DNA of 64,000 nt. It comes from Erythrobacter sanguineus. Its GTDB lineage: Bacteria > Pseudomonadota > Alphaproteobacteria > Sphingomonadales > Sphingomonadaceae. Shown in pieces: positions 33,938 through 44,236 of the stretch. Under the pieces are notes generated by a model that ran no database searches, had not been told where the DNA came from, and saw nothing but the letters and a program-made list of their open reading frames with translations. Within the stretch, counting starts at the first letter, position 1, and every line of letters begins with the position of its first letter. Location: contig CAMCUB010000001.1 of assembly GCA_945878845.1 (NCBI GenBank), positions 156,116-220,115 on the forward strand, in the 5' to 3' direction. The position numbers and the translations under genes are program-made.

Positions 33938-34600
33938 TTACTGCTTCTCGAAGGCGACACTGATGTCGAGTTCGACCTCGTCGCTGACGAAGGGGATGGC
34001 GTAGCTCACCCCGAAGTCCGAGCGCTTGATTTCAGTCTCCGCCTCGAAGCCGATGGTCGCCTTCTTGTTGTAGGGGTTGGTGCCGGCGCCGGTGAATTCG
34101 GCCTCGAAGGTGACGGGCTTGGTCACGCCGTTGAGCGTGAGGTCGCCGGTGATCATCGCCTTGGTTGCGTCCATGGGATCGACCTTCACCGCAGTCGATA
34201 CGAAGCGAGCGGGCGCCGGGGCGGGGCCGAAGAAGTCGGGCTTGCCGCCGTCCTTGCCTGCGCGCAGCAGGTGATCGGTCAGGCCCTTGCTGGCGGTGGT
34301 GACATTGGCGACCGGGATCGTCACGTCGACCTTGGCGGCCGAGGGGGTGGCCGGATCGATCACCAGCGTGCCCGCGACATCGCCGAAGATGCCGAAATAG
34401 TCGTTGAAGCCGAAGTGGCTGACCTCCCACCCGATCAGCGAATGGTTGGGGTCGGCGGCATAGGTCCCGGCAGTGACCCGCGCGGGGTCCTTGGCGCCGG
34501 GGACTTGCGGCGCACCCTGCGCGGTCAGGGCAGGGGCGAAGGCGGTCATGCCGCCCGCCAGAACGAGAGCGGCAGCGGCGGCGAGGGTGGTGCTGTTCAT
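33938..34600 (-). CDS. YceI family periplasmic lipid-binding-like protein
   Basis: The 220-residue protein has a signal peptide (MNSTTLAAAAALVLAGG) and a YceI lipocalin-like barrel from YAADPNHSLIGWEVSHFGFNDYFG to FVSDEVELDISV. YceI proteins bind polyisoprenoid chains such as ubiquinone precursors in the periplasm. ATG at 34600 was chosen because the frame upstream does not look coding. It sits downstream of ilvC on the same strand, separated by 79 bases. Confidence 0.85.
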   Translation of the reverse strand: MNSTTLAAAAALVLAGGMTAFAPALTAQGAPQVPGAKDPARVTAGTYAADPNHSLIGWEVSHFGFNDYFGIFGDVAGTLVIDPATPSAAKVDVTIPVANVTTASKGLTDHLLRAGKDGGKPDFFGPAPAPARFVSTAVKVDPMDATKAMITGDLTLNGVTKPVTFEAEFTGAGTNPYNKKATIGFEAETEIKRSDFGVSYAIPFVSDEVELDISVAFEKQ

Positions 34601-34679
34601 AGGGGTTGGTCTCCTCAAGCTTGTGGAAGACCAATACCCGGCGCCCCGCGATGGTTCCACCGCTCGCCGCAGTTGCGCT

Positions 34680-36252
<1,573 letters not shown>

Positions 36253-36273
36253 CTTTGGTGTCCCTGAAGCAGC

Positions 36274-38091
36274 CTAGACCAGCGCCTTGGCTTCGTCGTC
36301 CATCGTGCCGTCGACCTTGTCGCCATAGAGCAGCATCTCGGTATGCGCCGCGCCTGACGGGATCATCGGCAGGCAGTTGGCATCCTGCGCCACCATGCAA
36401 TCGACGATCACTGGCCCCGGATGATCGAGCATCCGCATGATGCCATCATCCAGATCGCGCTCCTCGGTGATGCGGATGCCCTTCCAGCCATAGGCCTCGG
36501 CCAGCTTCACGAAATCGGGCAGGCTGTCGGAGTAGCTGTTCGAATAGCGGCTCTCATAGGTCAGTTCCTGCCACTGGCGGACCATGCCCATGTATTCGTT
36601 GTTGAGGATGAAGATCTTGACCGGCAGGCGATACTGGCTCGCGGTGCCGAGTTCCTGGATGTTCATCTGGATCGAGGCCTCGCCCGCGATGTCGATCACC
36701 AGCGCGTCGGGATGGCCGAGTTGCGCGCCGATCGCGGCGGGCAGGCCATAGCCCATCGTGCCTAGGCCGCCGCTGGTCAGCCACTTGTTGGGATCCTCGA
36801 AGCGGAAATACTGCGCCGCCCACATCTGGTGCTGGCCGACTTCGGTGGTAATGATCGGCTTGCGCTGGTGGGTGAGGGCATAGAGTCGCTCGACCGCCTT
36901 TTGCGGCATGATCATGCCCGGGTTCTTGGTGCTCCGCTCAGGGTAGGCAAGGCACTCGCGCGCGCGCCAGCCGGCGATGCGGGCCTTCCACTCTCCGAGG
37001 TTCCGCGCCTGCCGGTTGCCCCACGCCTCGATCAGCTGGCCGAGCACCGTCCCGCAATCGCCGAGGATGCCGAGTTCGACCGGCACCACCTTGTTGATCG
37101 AGGAGCGGTCGATATCGATGTGGATCTTCTTCGAGTTCGGCGAGAAGGCGTCGAGCCGCCCGGTCACGCGGTCATCGAAGCGTGCGCCGATGCAGACCAT
37201 CACGTCGCACTGGTTCATCGCCATGTTGGCTTCGTAAGTGCCGTGCATGCCGAGCATCCCGAGCCAGTCGGGGTGCGCACTCGGGAAGGCGCCAAGGCCC
37301 ATAAGGGTCGAGGTGACGGGCGCTCCGGTGATGTCTTGCAAGCGGCGCAGCAGTTCGCTCGCCTCGGGCCCGGAATTGATCACGCCGCCGCCGGTGTAGA
37401 AGATCGGGCGCTCGGCATTGGCGATCATTTCGACCGCTTCGATGATGTGCTCGGGCGGGGCGACCGTCTGGGGCGCATAGCGATGCGCGCCCGCACGGGT
37501 CAGCGCGCGGCGTTCCGAGGGGATCGCGATCTGGACGTTCTTGGGGATGTCGATCACCACCGGGCCGGGGCGGCCGGTGGTGGCGATCAGGAAGGCTTCC
37601 TTGATCGTCGCGGCCAGATCGGCCGGGTCCTTCACGAGGTAATTGTGCTTGGTGCAGTGCCGGGTGATGCCGACGGTGTCGGCTTCCTGAAAAGCGTCGG
37701 TGCCGATCAGCGCGGTGGGCACCTGCCCCGTGATCACCACCATCGGGATCGAATCCATCCACGCGTCGGCAATCCCGGTGACGGCATTGGTCGCCCCCGG
37801 ACCCGAGGTGACGAGCACCACACCCGGCTTGCCGGTGGCGCGCGCGTAGCCCTCGGCCGCATGGGCCGCGCCGGCTTCGTGGCGCACCAGAATGTGGCGG
37901 ATGCGTTCGTCGCCGAACAGCTCGTCATAGATCGGCAGCACCGCGCCGCCGGGATAGCCGAACACGAACTCGACGCCCTGTTCGATCAGGCCCTCGACGA
38001 GGATCGCCGCTCCGCTCATCGCGGGGGTGTTGTCCGAAGGGGCATTGCCCGAAGGGTTGGGGGCCGGCTGACCGGTCACGGGGAACTCCAT
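36274..38091 (-). CDS. ilvB: Acetolactate synthase large (catalytic) subunit
   Basis: IlvB makes acetolactate or acetohydroxybutyrate from pyruvate with thiamine diphosphate and FAD. The enzyme (605 residues from the ATG) has the catalytic Glu in LVRHEAGAAHAAEG and the ThDP/Mg motif around GEASIQMNIQELGTA and LNNEYMG. Start choice matters: a TTG at 38106 would add five residues, and the ATG at 38091 is preferred. There is no room for a promoter between the start and the hairpin at 38116-38147, so transcripts must pass through that hairpin. Confidence 0.93.
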   Translation of the reverse strand: MEFPVTGQPAPNPSGNAPSDNTPAMSGAAILVEGLIEQGVEFVFGYPGGAVLPIYDELFGDERIRHILVRHEAGAAHAAEGYARATGKPGVVLVTSGPGATNAVTGIADAWMDSIPMVVITGQVPTALIGTDAFQEADTVGITRHCTKHNYLVKDPADLAATIKEAFLIATTGRPGPVVIDIPKNVQIAIPSERRALTRAGAHRYAPQTVAPPEHIIEAVEMIANAERPIFYTGGGVINSGPEASELLRRLQDITGAPVTSTLMGLGAFPSAHPDWLGMLGMHGTYEANMAMNQCDVMVCIGARFDDRVTGRLDAFSPNSKKIHIDIDRSSINKVVPVELGILGDCGTVLGQLIEAWGNRQARNLGEWKARIAGWRARECLAYPERSTKNPGMIMPQKAVERLYALTHQRKPIITTEVGQHQMWAAQYFRFEDPNKWLTSGGLGTMGYGLPAAIGAQLGHPDALVIDIAGEASIQMNIQELGTASQYRLPVKIFILNNEYMGMVRQWQELTYESRYSNSYSDSLPDFVKLAEAYGWKGIRITEERDLDDGIMRMLDHPGPVIVDCMVAQDANCLPMIPSGAAHTEMLLYGDKVDGTMDDEAKALV

Positions 38092-38107
38092 CAAGTCTTG
38101 CGTCAAT

Positions 38108-38147
38108 AAGAAAACCGGCCCGACGCAGGGGGGTGCGCATCGGGCCG
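38108..38147 (-). terminator. Terminator or attenuator hairpin directly before ilvB
   Basis: On the minus strand CGGCCCGA (then a TG bulge and CGCA) pairs with TGCGTCGGGCCG around a CCCCCC loop. GGTTTTCTTATT follows. It has the full form of an intrinsic terminator. It lies after miaA but within 17 bases of the ilvB ATG, so it may end miaA transcription, act as an ilvB attenuator, or both. Confidence 0.65.
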
Positions 38148-38189
38148 AGTGACATCGCCGCTAAAGGTCATAATCTGATAGGTCAAGCT

Positions 38190-39146
38190 CTATTTGCGCA
38201 ACAATGATGCAAAAGTGACCTCAATGTCGATATTTTCAGACTCCCAACTGGGATGGACCCGCGGCCATTCGGGCGGGGGTTGGCGCCGGAACCAGGTGAA
38301 CTGGCGCTTGGCGTAGTTGCGCGTTGCTTGGGCGCCGCTCGCGACCACCGCGTCAGCCTCGATCTCGCCGGCGAGCCACGCCGCAATCTCGGGCACGCCG
38401 ATTGCGCGCATCACCGGCAGATCGGGATCGAGCTCGCGGGCGAGCAGCGTCTCGACCTCGGCAATCGCGCCGTTATCCAGCATCGCCTCGAAGCGCAGGT
38501 CGCAGCGGTCGTAGACCCATTGGCGCTCGGGTTCGACGATCAGGGGATGGAGCGTCACCTCCTCGGCGATCCCGCCCGCCTTGGCGAGCTGCCAGTCGCC
38601 GAGCGTCACGCCGGTCGAGCGTTTGACCTCGAGCGCGCGGGCGATGCGCTGGCTATCGCCCGGATCGAGCATGGCCGCGCGTTCCGGGTCCTCGAGTGCA
38701 AGCAGCTTCCAGGCGTCAGCCTCGTCCATCGCCCGCACCGTGGCGCGCACGGTGGGGTCGATCTCGGGTATGGGGGCGATGCCTTCGAGCAGCACCTTCA
38801 AATACAGCCCCGTGCCGCCCACAAGGATTGGCACCGCGTCGCTCTCGTGGCACTCGGCGATCTCGGCCTTGGCGTGCGCGGCCCATTTGGCGGCCGAGCA
38901 GGCTTCCGCGCCGTCCCAAGCGCCGAACAGGCGGTGCTCGATCCCCTCCATTTCCTCCTCGGAAGGCCGGGCGGATAGCACCTGCAGATCAGCATAGACC
39001 TGCGCAGAGTCGGCATTGATGATGACCGCGCGACGGCCATCCTCGGCGAGCCGGTGGGCGAGGGCGAGCGCAACCGCGCTCTTGCCGCTGGCGGTCGGCC
39101 CTGCAATGAGCGCGAGCGGATTTTCTGGAGTGACAGGTATGCTCAT
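38190..39146 (-). CDS. miaA: tRNA dimethylallyltransferase
   Basis: MiaA adds a dimethylallyl group to A37 of tRNAs that read UNN codons. The 318-residue protein has the P-loop [20 protein letters not shown] and VGGTGLY, then [12 protein letters not shown] near the C-terminus, all family hallmarks. ATG at 39146 ([10 protein letters not shown]) is the only good start before the P-loop. It overlaps the first bases of the divergent serB gene by eight bases. Confidence 0.93.
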   Translation of the reverse strand: MSIPVTPENPLALIAGPTASGKSAVALALAHRLAEDGRRAVIINADSAQVYADLQVLSARPSEEEMEGIEHRLFGAWDGAEACSAAKWAAHAKAEIAECHESDAVPILVGGTGLYLKVLLEGIAPIPEIDPTVRATVRAMDEADAWKLLALEDPERAAMLDPGDSQRIARALEVKRSTGVTLGDWQLAKAGGIAEEVTLHPLIVEPERQWVYDRCDLRFEAMLDNGAIAEVETLLARELDPDLPVMRAIGVPEIAAWLAGEIEADAVVASGAQATRNYAKRQFTWFRRQPPPEWPRVHPSWESENIDIEVTFASLLRK

Positions 39147-40041
39147 TGCGCGGCTGATAGCAGAGACTGAGACAAGTGAAACGCGTCTCGATGCGCTGGT
39201 CACCGCGCTGGGCGAGGCGGGGGTCCAAGTGACGGCTGCGGCGTTACCGGAAGGTAATGGCGGGCCTGAGGGCGATGCCGGCGTACTCGAACTCCACATG
39301 GATGGCAGCGACGAGGCTGCGGTGCTGGCGGCGATCGACGGCGCGTTCGAGACCCCCGCCATGCTGGTCGCGCATGACAGCATCACAGTGCCGCGTCTGT
39401 TCGTCTCGGACATGGATTCGACCATGATCGGGCAGGAATGCATCGACGAGCTCGCCGACTATGCCGGGATCAAGGACCGCATCGCCGCCATCACCGAGCG
39501 CGCGATGCAGGGCGAGCTCGATTTCGAGGCCGCCTTGCGCGAGCGCGTGGCACTGCTGGCGGGGCTCGAGGAGGGCGCGATTGCGACCTGCCTTGCCGAA
39601 CGCATCACCGCCACGCCGGGGGCCAAGACACTAGTGGCGACGCTCGCGGCGCTGGGCACGCGGACCGTGCTGGTGACGGGCGGCTTCCACCACTTCGCCG
39701 ATCCGGTTGCCGAGATGCTCGGCTTCCACCGCGTGGTCGGCAACCGGCTTGGGGTCGAGGGCGGCAAGCTCACCGGCGGGTTGCTGGGCCCGATCACCGA
39801 CTCCGCGGTCAAGGCGGCGGTGCTGCGCGAGGAGCTGGCCACGTTGGGGGAGGGGGCGCACAGCCTTGCCACCGGAGACGGCGCGAACGACATCCCTATG
39901 ATCGCCGCGGCGACCTACGGCTTTGCCTACCGCGCCAAGCCCAAGGCCCGCGCGGCGGCCAATGGCCGGGTGGATTCGGAGGATCTCACCGCGGTGCTCA
40001 CCCTGCTCGGGGTGCCGCGGGCGGAGTGGCGCGAGGGTTGA
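39139..40041 (+). CDS. serB: Phosphoserine phosphatase
   Basis: SerB hydrolyses phosphoserine in the last step of serine synthesis. The 300-residue protein has an N-terminal ACT-like segment and a HAD phosphatase domain with nucleophile motif [23 protein letters not shown] and [10 protein letters not shown], which are HAD motifs I, II and IV. ATG at 39139 is the first reasonable start and overlaps the start of miaA on the other strand. Confidence 0.93.
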   Translation: MLIARLIAETETSETRLDALVTALGEAGVQVTAAALPEGNGGPEGDAGVLELHMDGSDEAAVLAAIDGAFETPAMLVAHDSITVPRLFVSDMDSTMIGQECIDELADYAGIKDRIAAITERAMQGELDFEAALRERVALLAGLEEGAIATCLAERITATPGAKTLVATLAALGTRTVLVTGGFHHFADPVAEMLGFHRVVGNRLGVEGGKLTGGLLGPITDSAVKAAVLREELATLGEGAHSLATGDGANDIPMIAAATYGFAYRAKPKARAAANGRVDSEDLTAVLTLLGVPRAEWREG

Positions 40042-40107
40042 TCGCAGGTTCGGCACGGTTCATCGCGGAATGGGCTTCATTTCGCGAACCTAATCGGTTA
40101 TTAACAT

Positions 40108-40116
40108 TCGTGTAAG
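40108..40116 (+). promoter_or_regulatory. TCGTGTAAG motif before the first Coq4-family gene
   Basis: TCGTGTAAG preceded by ATTAACAT occurs 42 bases before the start at 40158. The same TCGTGTAAG with ATTAAC shortly before it is found upstream of the second Coq4 gene at 41744. A shared promoter element or operator is inferred. Confidence 0.35.
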
Positions 40117-40157
40117 CAAGACTGCGCTAGCTTGCGCGTCGGAAGGATGGCCCCGCT

Positions 40158-41000
40158 ATGACCAGCAAGACCCGCGAAGAATACATGCAGATGTTCGCCG
40201 CCGACGGCACCGTGCTGCTGCACCCCGAGCGGCCGCAGGCCAAGTACCGCCCCTTGCGCGCGGTGCGCAACTTCCAGACCCTGATGAAGGACAAGGAAGA
40301 CACTGCGGCGGTCTTCAGGATCTTCGAATCGCTGCCGTCCAAGGACTTCCTGCCGCGGATCGCCGATCTCGCACTGTCCGAACAGGGCGAGGAGCTGCGC
40401 CGGACCGAAGCGTGGCTCCCCGAAATCCTCGACGATCACGCCACCCTGCGCCGCACCCCCAAGGGCAGCCTTGCGCACGCCTATTGCGACTTCATGGAGG
40501 CCGAGGGGCTGTCGGCCGCGGGGCTGGTTGCCGAAAGCGACCGCGCTGCCCGCCCGCGCTTTCCCGACCTCGTCGAGTGGTACATCAACCGCTCGCGCGA
40601 CACGCATGACATGTTCCACGTGCTCACCGGCTACGGCCGCGACGCGCTCGGGGAAGCATCGGTGCTGCTGTTCACCCATGGCCAGCAGCCGAGCCAGGGC
40701 CACCTGCTGATCGGCTATGCGGGCGCGGCCAATATCAAGAAGACGGTCAAGGGCACCAAAGCCCCGGTGATCGGTGCGGCGCGCGAGGCGCACCGGATCG
40801 GCAAGGGCGCGCCGCCGCTGATCGCACAGCCGATCCGCCTGCTGCTCGAACGCCCGCTCGAGAACGTGCGCGCGTCCTTGCGCATTCCTTCGCCAGCGCT
40901 CTACCGCGAATGCCACCGCATCTGGCAGGCCGAGGGGGTCGACCCTTACAACCTGCTCGCCAGCACCAAGCCTGCCGAGCCTGAGCTGCTCGCGGCCTGA
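40158..41000 (+). CDS. Coq4 family protein (copy 1)
   Basis: The 280-residue protein matches Coq4, an organiser and C1 decarboxylase/hydroxylase of coenzyme Q synthesis. The metal motif HDMFH-x11-E is complete within DTHDMFHVLTGYGRDALGEAS. The segment GLSAAGLVAES is shared with the second copy at 41801. It is soluble and probably membrane-associated. It converges on the nitroreductase gene and has a TCGTGTAAG motif upstream. Confidence 0.82.
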   Translation: MTSKTREEYMQMFAADGTVLLHPERPQAKYRPLRAVRNFQTLMKDKEDTAAVFRIFESLPSKDFLPRIADLALSEQGEELRRTEAWLPEILDDHATLRRTPKGSLAHAYCDFMEAEGLSAAGLVAESDRAARPRFPDLVEWYINRSRDTHDMFHVLTGYGRDALGEASVLLFTHGQQPSQGHLLIGYAGAANIKKTVKGTKAPVIGAAREAHRIGKGAPPLIAQPIRLLLERPLENVRASLRIPSPALYRECHRIWQAEGVDPYNLLASTKPAEPELLAA

Positions 41001-41006
41001 GCGGCG

Positions 41007-41693
41007 CTAGAGCCAGCTGGCGATCTGCGTCAGCGGCTTCTTGCGCAGCGCATGGGCAGGCACGGTCGCATCGGCGGCGGGCCGGCCGGCGACGATGATC
41101 ATCACCGGCTTTTCCCATTCGGGCCGTCCGCAGACGCGGCGCAGGAAACCCATGGGCGAGGGCGTGTGGGTGAGCGTCGCCACCCCAGCCTCGTGCAGCG
41201 CAGCGATCAGCATCCCGCAGGCGATGCCGACGCTTTCATTGACGTAGTAGTTCTGCGTCTCCCCGTCCTCGTCGATCCCGCCCTTGCGCTGGGCGAAGAC
41301 CACGATCAGCCACGGGGCGATCTCCAGGAAGGGCTTGTCGGCATCGGTCCCGAGCGGGCCCAATGCGGCGAGCCATTCTTCCCCCGCCTTCGCCTTGTCC
41401 CCGGCCGCGCCATAAAAGCGCCGCTCCTCGGCCTCGGCGGCTTCGCGGATGGCACGCTTGATTGCGGGCGAGGCGACCACCGCGAAGTGCCAGGGCTGGT
41501 GGTTGGCTCCTGAAGGCGCGCTGCCTGCCGCATCGATCGCCGCTTCGATCACCTCGCGCGGCACCGGCGCGTCCGAGAACCAGCGGCAGGTGCGCCGCGC
41601 GCGCAGTTTGGCCGCGAGCGCGCGGGCGCGGGTGATCGCTTCGGCATCGCCGAGGGGTTCGAGCGCGTAGGGCAGGGCGTCAGGATCGTTCAT
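41007..41693 (-). CDS. Nitroreductase family flavoprotein
   Basis: The 228-residue protein has [38 protein letters not shown] split over its first 70 residues, the FMN-binding and dimerisation pattern of the nitroreductase/iodotyrosine deiodinase superfamily. The substrate is unknown. It lies between the two Coq4 genes and shares a 107-base divergent promoter region, marked by TCGTGTAA repeats, with the second one. Start 41693 was chosen over 41726 because it is the ATG closest to the conserved part. Confidence 0.75.
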   Translation of the reverse strand: MNDPDALPYALEPLGDAEAITRARALAAKLRARRTCRWFSDAPVPREVIEAAIDAAGSAPSGANHQPWHFAVVASPAIKRAIREAAEAEERRFYGAAGDKAKAGEEWLAALGPLGTDADKPFLEIAPWLIVVFAQRKGGIDEDGETQNYYVNESVGIACGMLIAALHEAGVATLTHTPSPMGFLRRVCGRPEWEKPVMIIVAGRPAADATVPAHALRKKPLTQIASWL

Positions 41694-41699
41694 CGGCTT

Positions 41700-41801
41700 T
41701 CGTGTAACCTCGGTCGACGGGGGCATGGACTATTAACTGACACTCGTGTAAGTAGCGTTTCACGAACCCAATTCGCGATTCGCGCCAAGGACGTTACACG
41801 A
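41700..41801. promoter_or_regulatory. TCGTGTAA repeat cluster between nitroreductase and second Coq4 gene
   Basis: TCGTGTAAC at 41700-41708 and its exact reverse complement GTTACACGA at 41793-41801 flank the whole intergenic region. Inside, TCGTGTAA at 41744-41751 and TTTCACGA at 41758-41765 make a 22-base inverted repeat with one arm mismatch. The arrangement suggests cooperative binding of a dimeric repressor, perhaps TetR-like, to control both divergent genes. Confidence 0.45.
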
Positions 41802-42598
41802 TGCCCGACACCGATCTTCCCCTGGTTGCCCCCGACCGCAAGACCTCGGGCTTTCGCCCGCTGAAGGTGCTCCACCACTTCGGCAAGCTGGTCGAGGACA
41901 AGGAGGACACCGAGCAGGTGTTCCACATCATCGAGGCGACCAAGGGCAAGCGCAGCTTTGCGCAGGCATGTGGCTTCGTGACCTCGCCCGAAGGTCGCCG
42001 GATGCTGGCTGAGGGGATCGACATTCCCGCGATGCTCGACGATCACGCCCGCTGGGCCGATTGCGGGCCCGAGACGGTCGCGGCGCATTACATCGCCTTC
42101 ATGAAGCGCGAGGGGCTTTCGGCCGCAGGGCTGGTGGCAGAAAGCCACAAGTGGGCGCCGCCCGAAAACCTGCCGCAGGACCAGACCCACTGGTATTTCG
42201 ACCGCCTGCGCGACACGCATGATCTGTTCCACGTGCTGACCGGCTACGGCCGCGACGCGCTGGGCGAGGCGAGCCTGCTCGGCTTCAGCTACGAGCAGAA
42301 CCACAACACCGGCATCCTGTTTATCGCCTATGCCGGCGCGCGCCAGATCAAGAAGGTGAGCGGCACCAAGGCGCCGCTGTTCGCCGCGATCAAGGAAGGC
42401 CGCGCGCTTGGCCGCGCCGCCGCCAAGATCGCGCACCAGGACATCGCGTCGCTGATGCGCGAGGACATCACCGCCGCCCGCGCGCGAATGAACATCGGCA
42501 AGCCCGAAATGTACCGCCAGTGCCTCGCGATCCTGCAAGGCGAAGGCGTCTCGCGCGAGCAGCTAACGCTTGGCGGCGCGGGGGCCCAGGCGGCCTAA
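41801..42598 (+). CDS. Coq4 family protein (copy 2)
   Basis: The 265-residue protein is a diverged paralogue of the gene at 40158. It keeps the full metal motif HDLFH-x11-E in DTHDLFHVLTGYGRDALGEAS and also GLSAAGLVAES. Two Coq4-family genes 0.8 kb apart are unusual for a single Q pathway role. One may serve another quinone or isoprenoid substrate. Its start codon overlaps the last TTACACGA repeat. Confidence 0.82.
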   Translation: MPDTDLPLVAPDRKTSGFRPLKVLHHFGKLVEDKEDTEQVFHIIEATKGKRSFAQACGFVTSPEGRRMLAEGIDIPAMLDDHARWADCGPETVAAHYIAFMKREGLSAAGLVAESHKWAPPENLPQDQTHWYFDRLRDTHDLFHVLTGYGRDALGEASLLGFSYEQNHNTGILFIAYAGARQIKKVSGTKAPLFAAIKEGRALGRAAAKIAHQDIASLMREDITAARARMNIGKPEMYRQCLAILQGEGVSREQLTLGGAGAQAA

Positions 42599-42602
42599 AG
42601 CC

Positions 42603-43010
42603 TCACCGCAATTCCTTGCGGATCACCAGCTTGAGGCCCGACCAGGTCTCGTCGATGGCGCACACCTTGGTATCGACGAGGCCGATCGGCAGACACAATT
42701 CCCGGATCGTGTCCTCGGTGATGTCGGTCGGGACCTTGGATGCCTTCTTGGGCCAGCTCACCCAGATCTGACCGTCCGGAGAAATCTGGTGGCGCAGGCC
42801 GGCGAGGTGCGCCGCCAGCGCCGCCTTCTCGGTCACGAAGACATGCGCGGCGTCGATCCCTTCGGCGGGGTCGGCGACGAAGGTCAGCTCGAGCGCATAT
42901 TCGTCGATCTCGTCGATCACATGCTCGGGCATGGCGTCGAACCACACCCGCATCCCGTCGCGCAAGGTGAGCTTCTTCGCCAGCGGCGTGCCGGAGTATC
43001 CGGTGCTCAT
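42603..43010 (-). CDS. DUF3052 family protein
   Basis: The 135-residue soluble protein begins MSTGYSGTPLAKKLTLRDG, the typical opening of DUF3052, and keeps the SWPKKASKVPTDI segment. No function is known. Its ATG overlaps the stop of the TetR regulator by four bases (ATGA), so the two are translated together. Confidence 0.75.
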   Translation of the reverse strand: MSTGYSGTPLAKKLTLRDGMRVWFDAMPEHVIDEIDEYALELTFVADPAEGIDAAHVFVTEKAALAAHLAGLRHQISPDGQIWVSWPKKASKVPTDITEDTIRELCLPIGLVDTKVCAIDETWSGLKLVIRKELR

Positions 43011-43558
43011 TGCGGGCTCGCCGGGCAAGTGCCGAGGATTGCCTGCGCGGCAGAGACAAGGCGTTCGGCTAGCATCTGGGGCGGAGCGGAGAGCTTGCCG
43101 GAGACCCACGCTCCCAGCGCAGCCATGACCGTACCGGCGATCAGGATGGCGTGGAGGCGGGCTTCCTCATGCCCCTCGAGCTCGCGCATCAGCAGCCGCG
43201 CGAGCAGCGCCTCGGTCCGCTCGGCGCCCGGTCCGGTCAGCATCTCCCGGCCGCGCTCGCGGTTTTCGTGGATGTGCTCCATCAGCCACACCATGTCGCC
43301 CCGCGAGCGACGGCCCACAAGGCATTGCGCGACCTGCCCGAGCAGCATCGACAGGCTTTCATCGAACAGCGCCTCGACCCCATCGAAATGGTCGTAAAAG
43401 GTCGAGCGCGCCACGCCCGCTTCGGCAACGATCTCGGCCACCTTGGGCCGGCTGTTCTGGCTTTCGAGCATCAGCCGGTTGAAGGTCGCGAAAATCTGGG
43501 CGCGGGTGGCGGTGCGGCTTGTCGGGATCGCACCGGACTTTTCGCGCCAATCGTTCAT
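43007..43558 (-). CDS. TetR/AcrR family transcriptional regulator
   Basis: The 183-residue protein has an N-terminal TetR helix-turn-helix: ATRAQIFATFNRLMLE, then VAEIVAEAGVARSTFYDHFDG. A helical ligand-binding domain follows. It is divergent, by 54 bases, from the membrane protein gene at 43613 and so probably controls that gene and itself. It may also bind the TCGTGTAA cluster, but that is a guess. DUF3052 follows in the same operon. Confidence 0.82.
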   Translation of the reverse strand: MNDWREKSGAIPTSRTATRAQIFATFNRLMLESQNSRPKVAEIVAEAGVARSTFYDHFDGVEALFDESLSMLLGQVAQCLVGRRSRGDMVWLMEHIHENRERGREMLTGPGAERTEALLARLLMRELEGHEEARLHAILIAGTVMAALGAWVSGKLSAPPQMLAERLVSAAQAILGTCPASPQ

Positions 43559-43612
43559 TGTCTTCACCCCTCGCGACGGGAACACCGGCCTCACTTGAAG
43601 GGAGTGATAGGC

Positions 43613-44236
43613 ATGGACGATAGGAAGTTGCAATCGCTGGGTGCAGCGGGCGCGGTGCTGGCGCTGTCGGCGTTGGCGGCTGCGGTTCTGATGCACCATC
43701 ATCCGCACGGCGGGGACGGGGCGGGGCTGGTCCGGGCTGTGCATGGCGGGCTCATCATGTTGATCGCGGTGCAGCCGGCGGTTCTTGCGCTTGTGGCGTG
43801 CGCTCTGGGCTGGCGGCTTCTGACTGCGCAGGCTGCGGCGCTGTTCGCTTTGGGAACCCTCGCGGCGATTCTTGCGGGCACCATTAACGGCTTCGTGGCT
43901 CCCGCGCTCGGCGCCTATCCGGCGGGCGAGATTGCGCTCGGCGTTGGCGCGTTTGGGTGGGAACTCAATCAGGCGCTGGCACGGCTCGGCGCGATCGCGA
44001 CCGGCGCCGGGATCGTACTTTTCGCAGCCGCGCTGTGGCAGGCGGGCTGGCGTTTTATCGGGGGCGCAGGCGTGCTTGCGGGCGGCTTGACCGCCGCGCT
44101 GCTGGTAACCGGCATCATCGACATGCGCTTCTACGGCGCGATGTTCACTTACATCGCACAGCTGGCTTGGCTGGCGCTGCTCGGCGGAGCGCTTTTCCGC
44201 GCCGCCCGGGCCGTCAGCCTTCCATCCACTCCGTGA
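43613..44236 (+). CDS. Integral membrane protein of unknown function
   Basis: The 207-residue protein has about six membrane segments and a His-rich turn [10 protein letters not shown] between the first two (about residues 27-36), which might bind metal. I do not recognise the family. ATG at 43613 follows AAGGGAG at ribosome-binding distance. It is divergent from the TetR gene and its last 23 bases overlap the end of purL on the other strand. Confidence 0.65.
   Translation: MDDRKLQSLGAAGAVLALSALAAAVLMHHHPHGGDGAGLVRAVHGGLIMLIAVQPAVLALVACALGWRLLTAQAAALFALGTLAAILAGTINGFVAPALGAYPAGEIALGVGAFGWELNQALARLGAIATGAGIVLFAAALWQAGWRFIGGAGVLAGGLTAALLVTGIIDMRFYGAMFTYIAQLAWLALLGGALFRAARAVSLPSTP

Noticed and set aside
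38124..38192. Short leader frame MTFSGDVTRPD before ilvB as a branched-chain amino acid leader
   Set aside because: It has no cluster of Ile, Leu or Val codons and its ribosome-binding site is poor.
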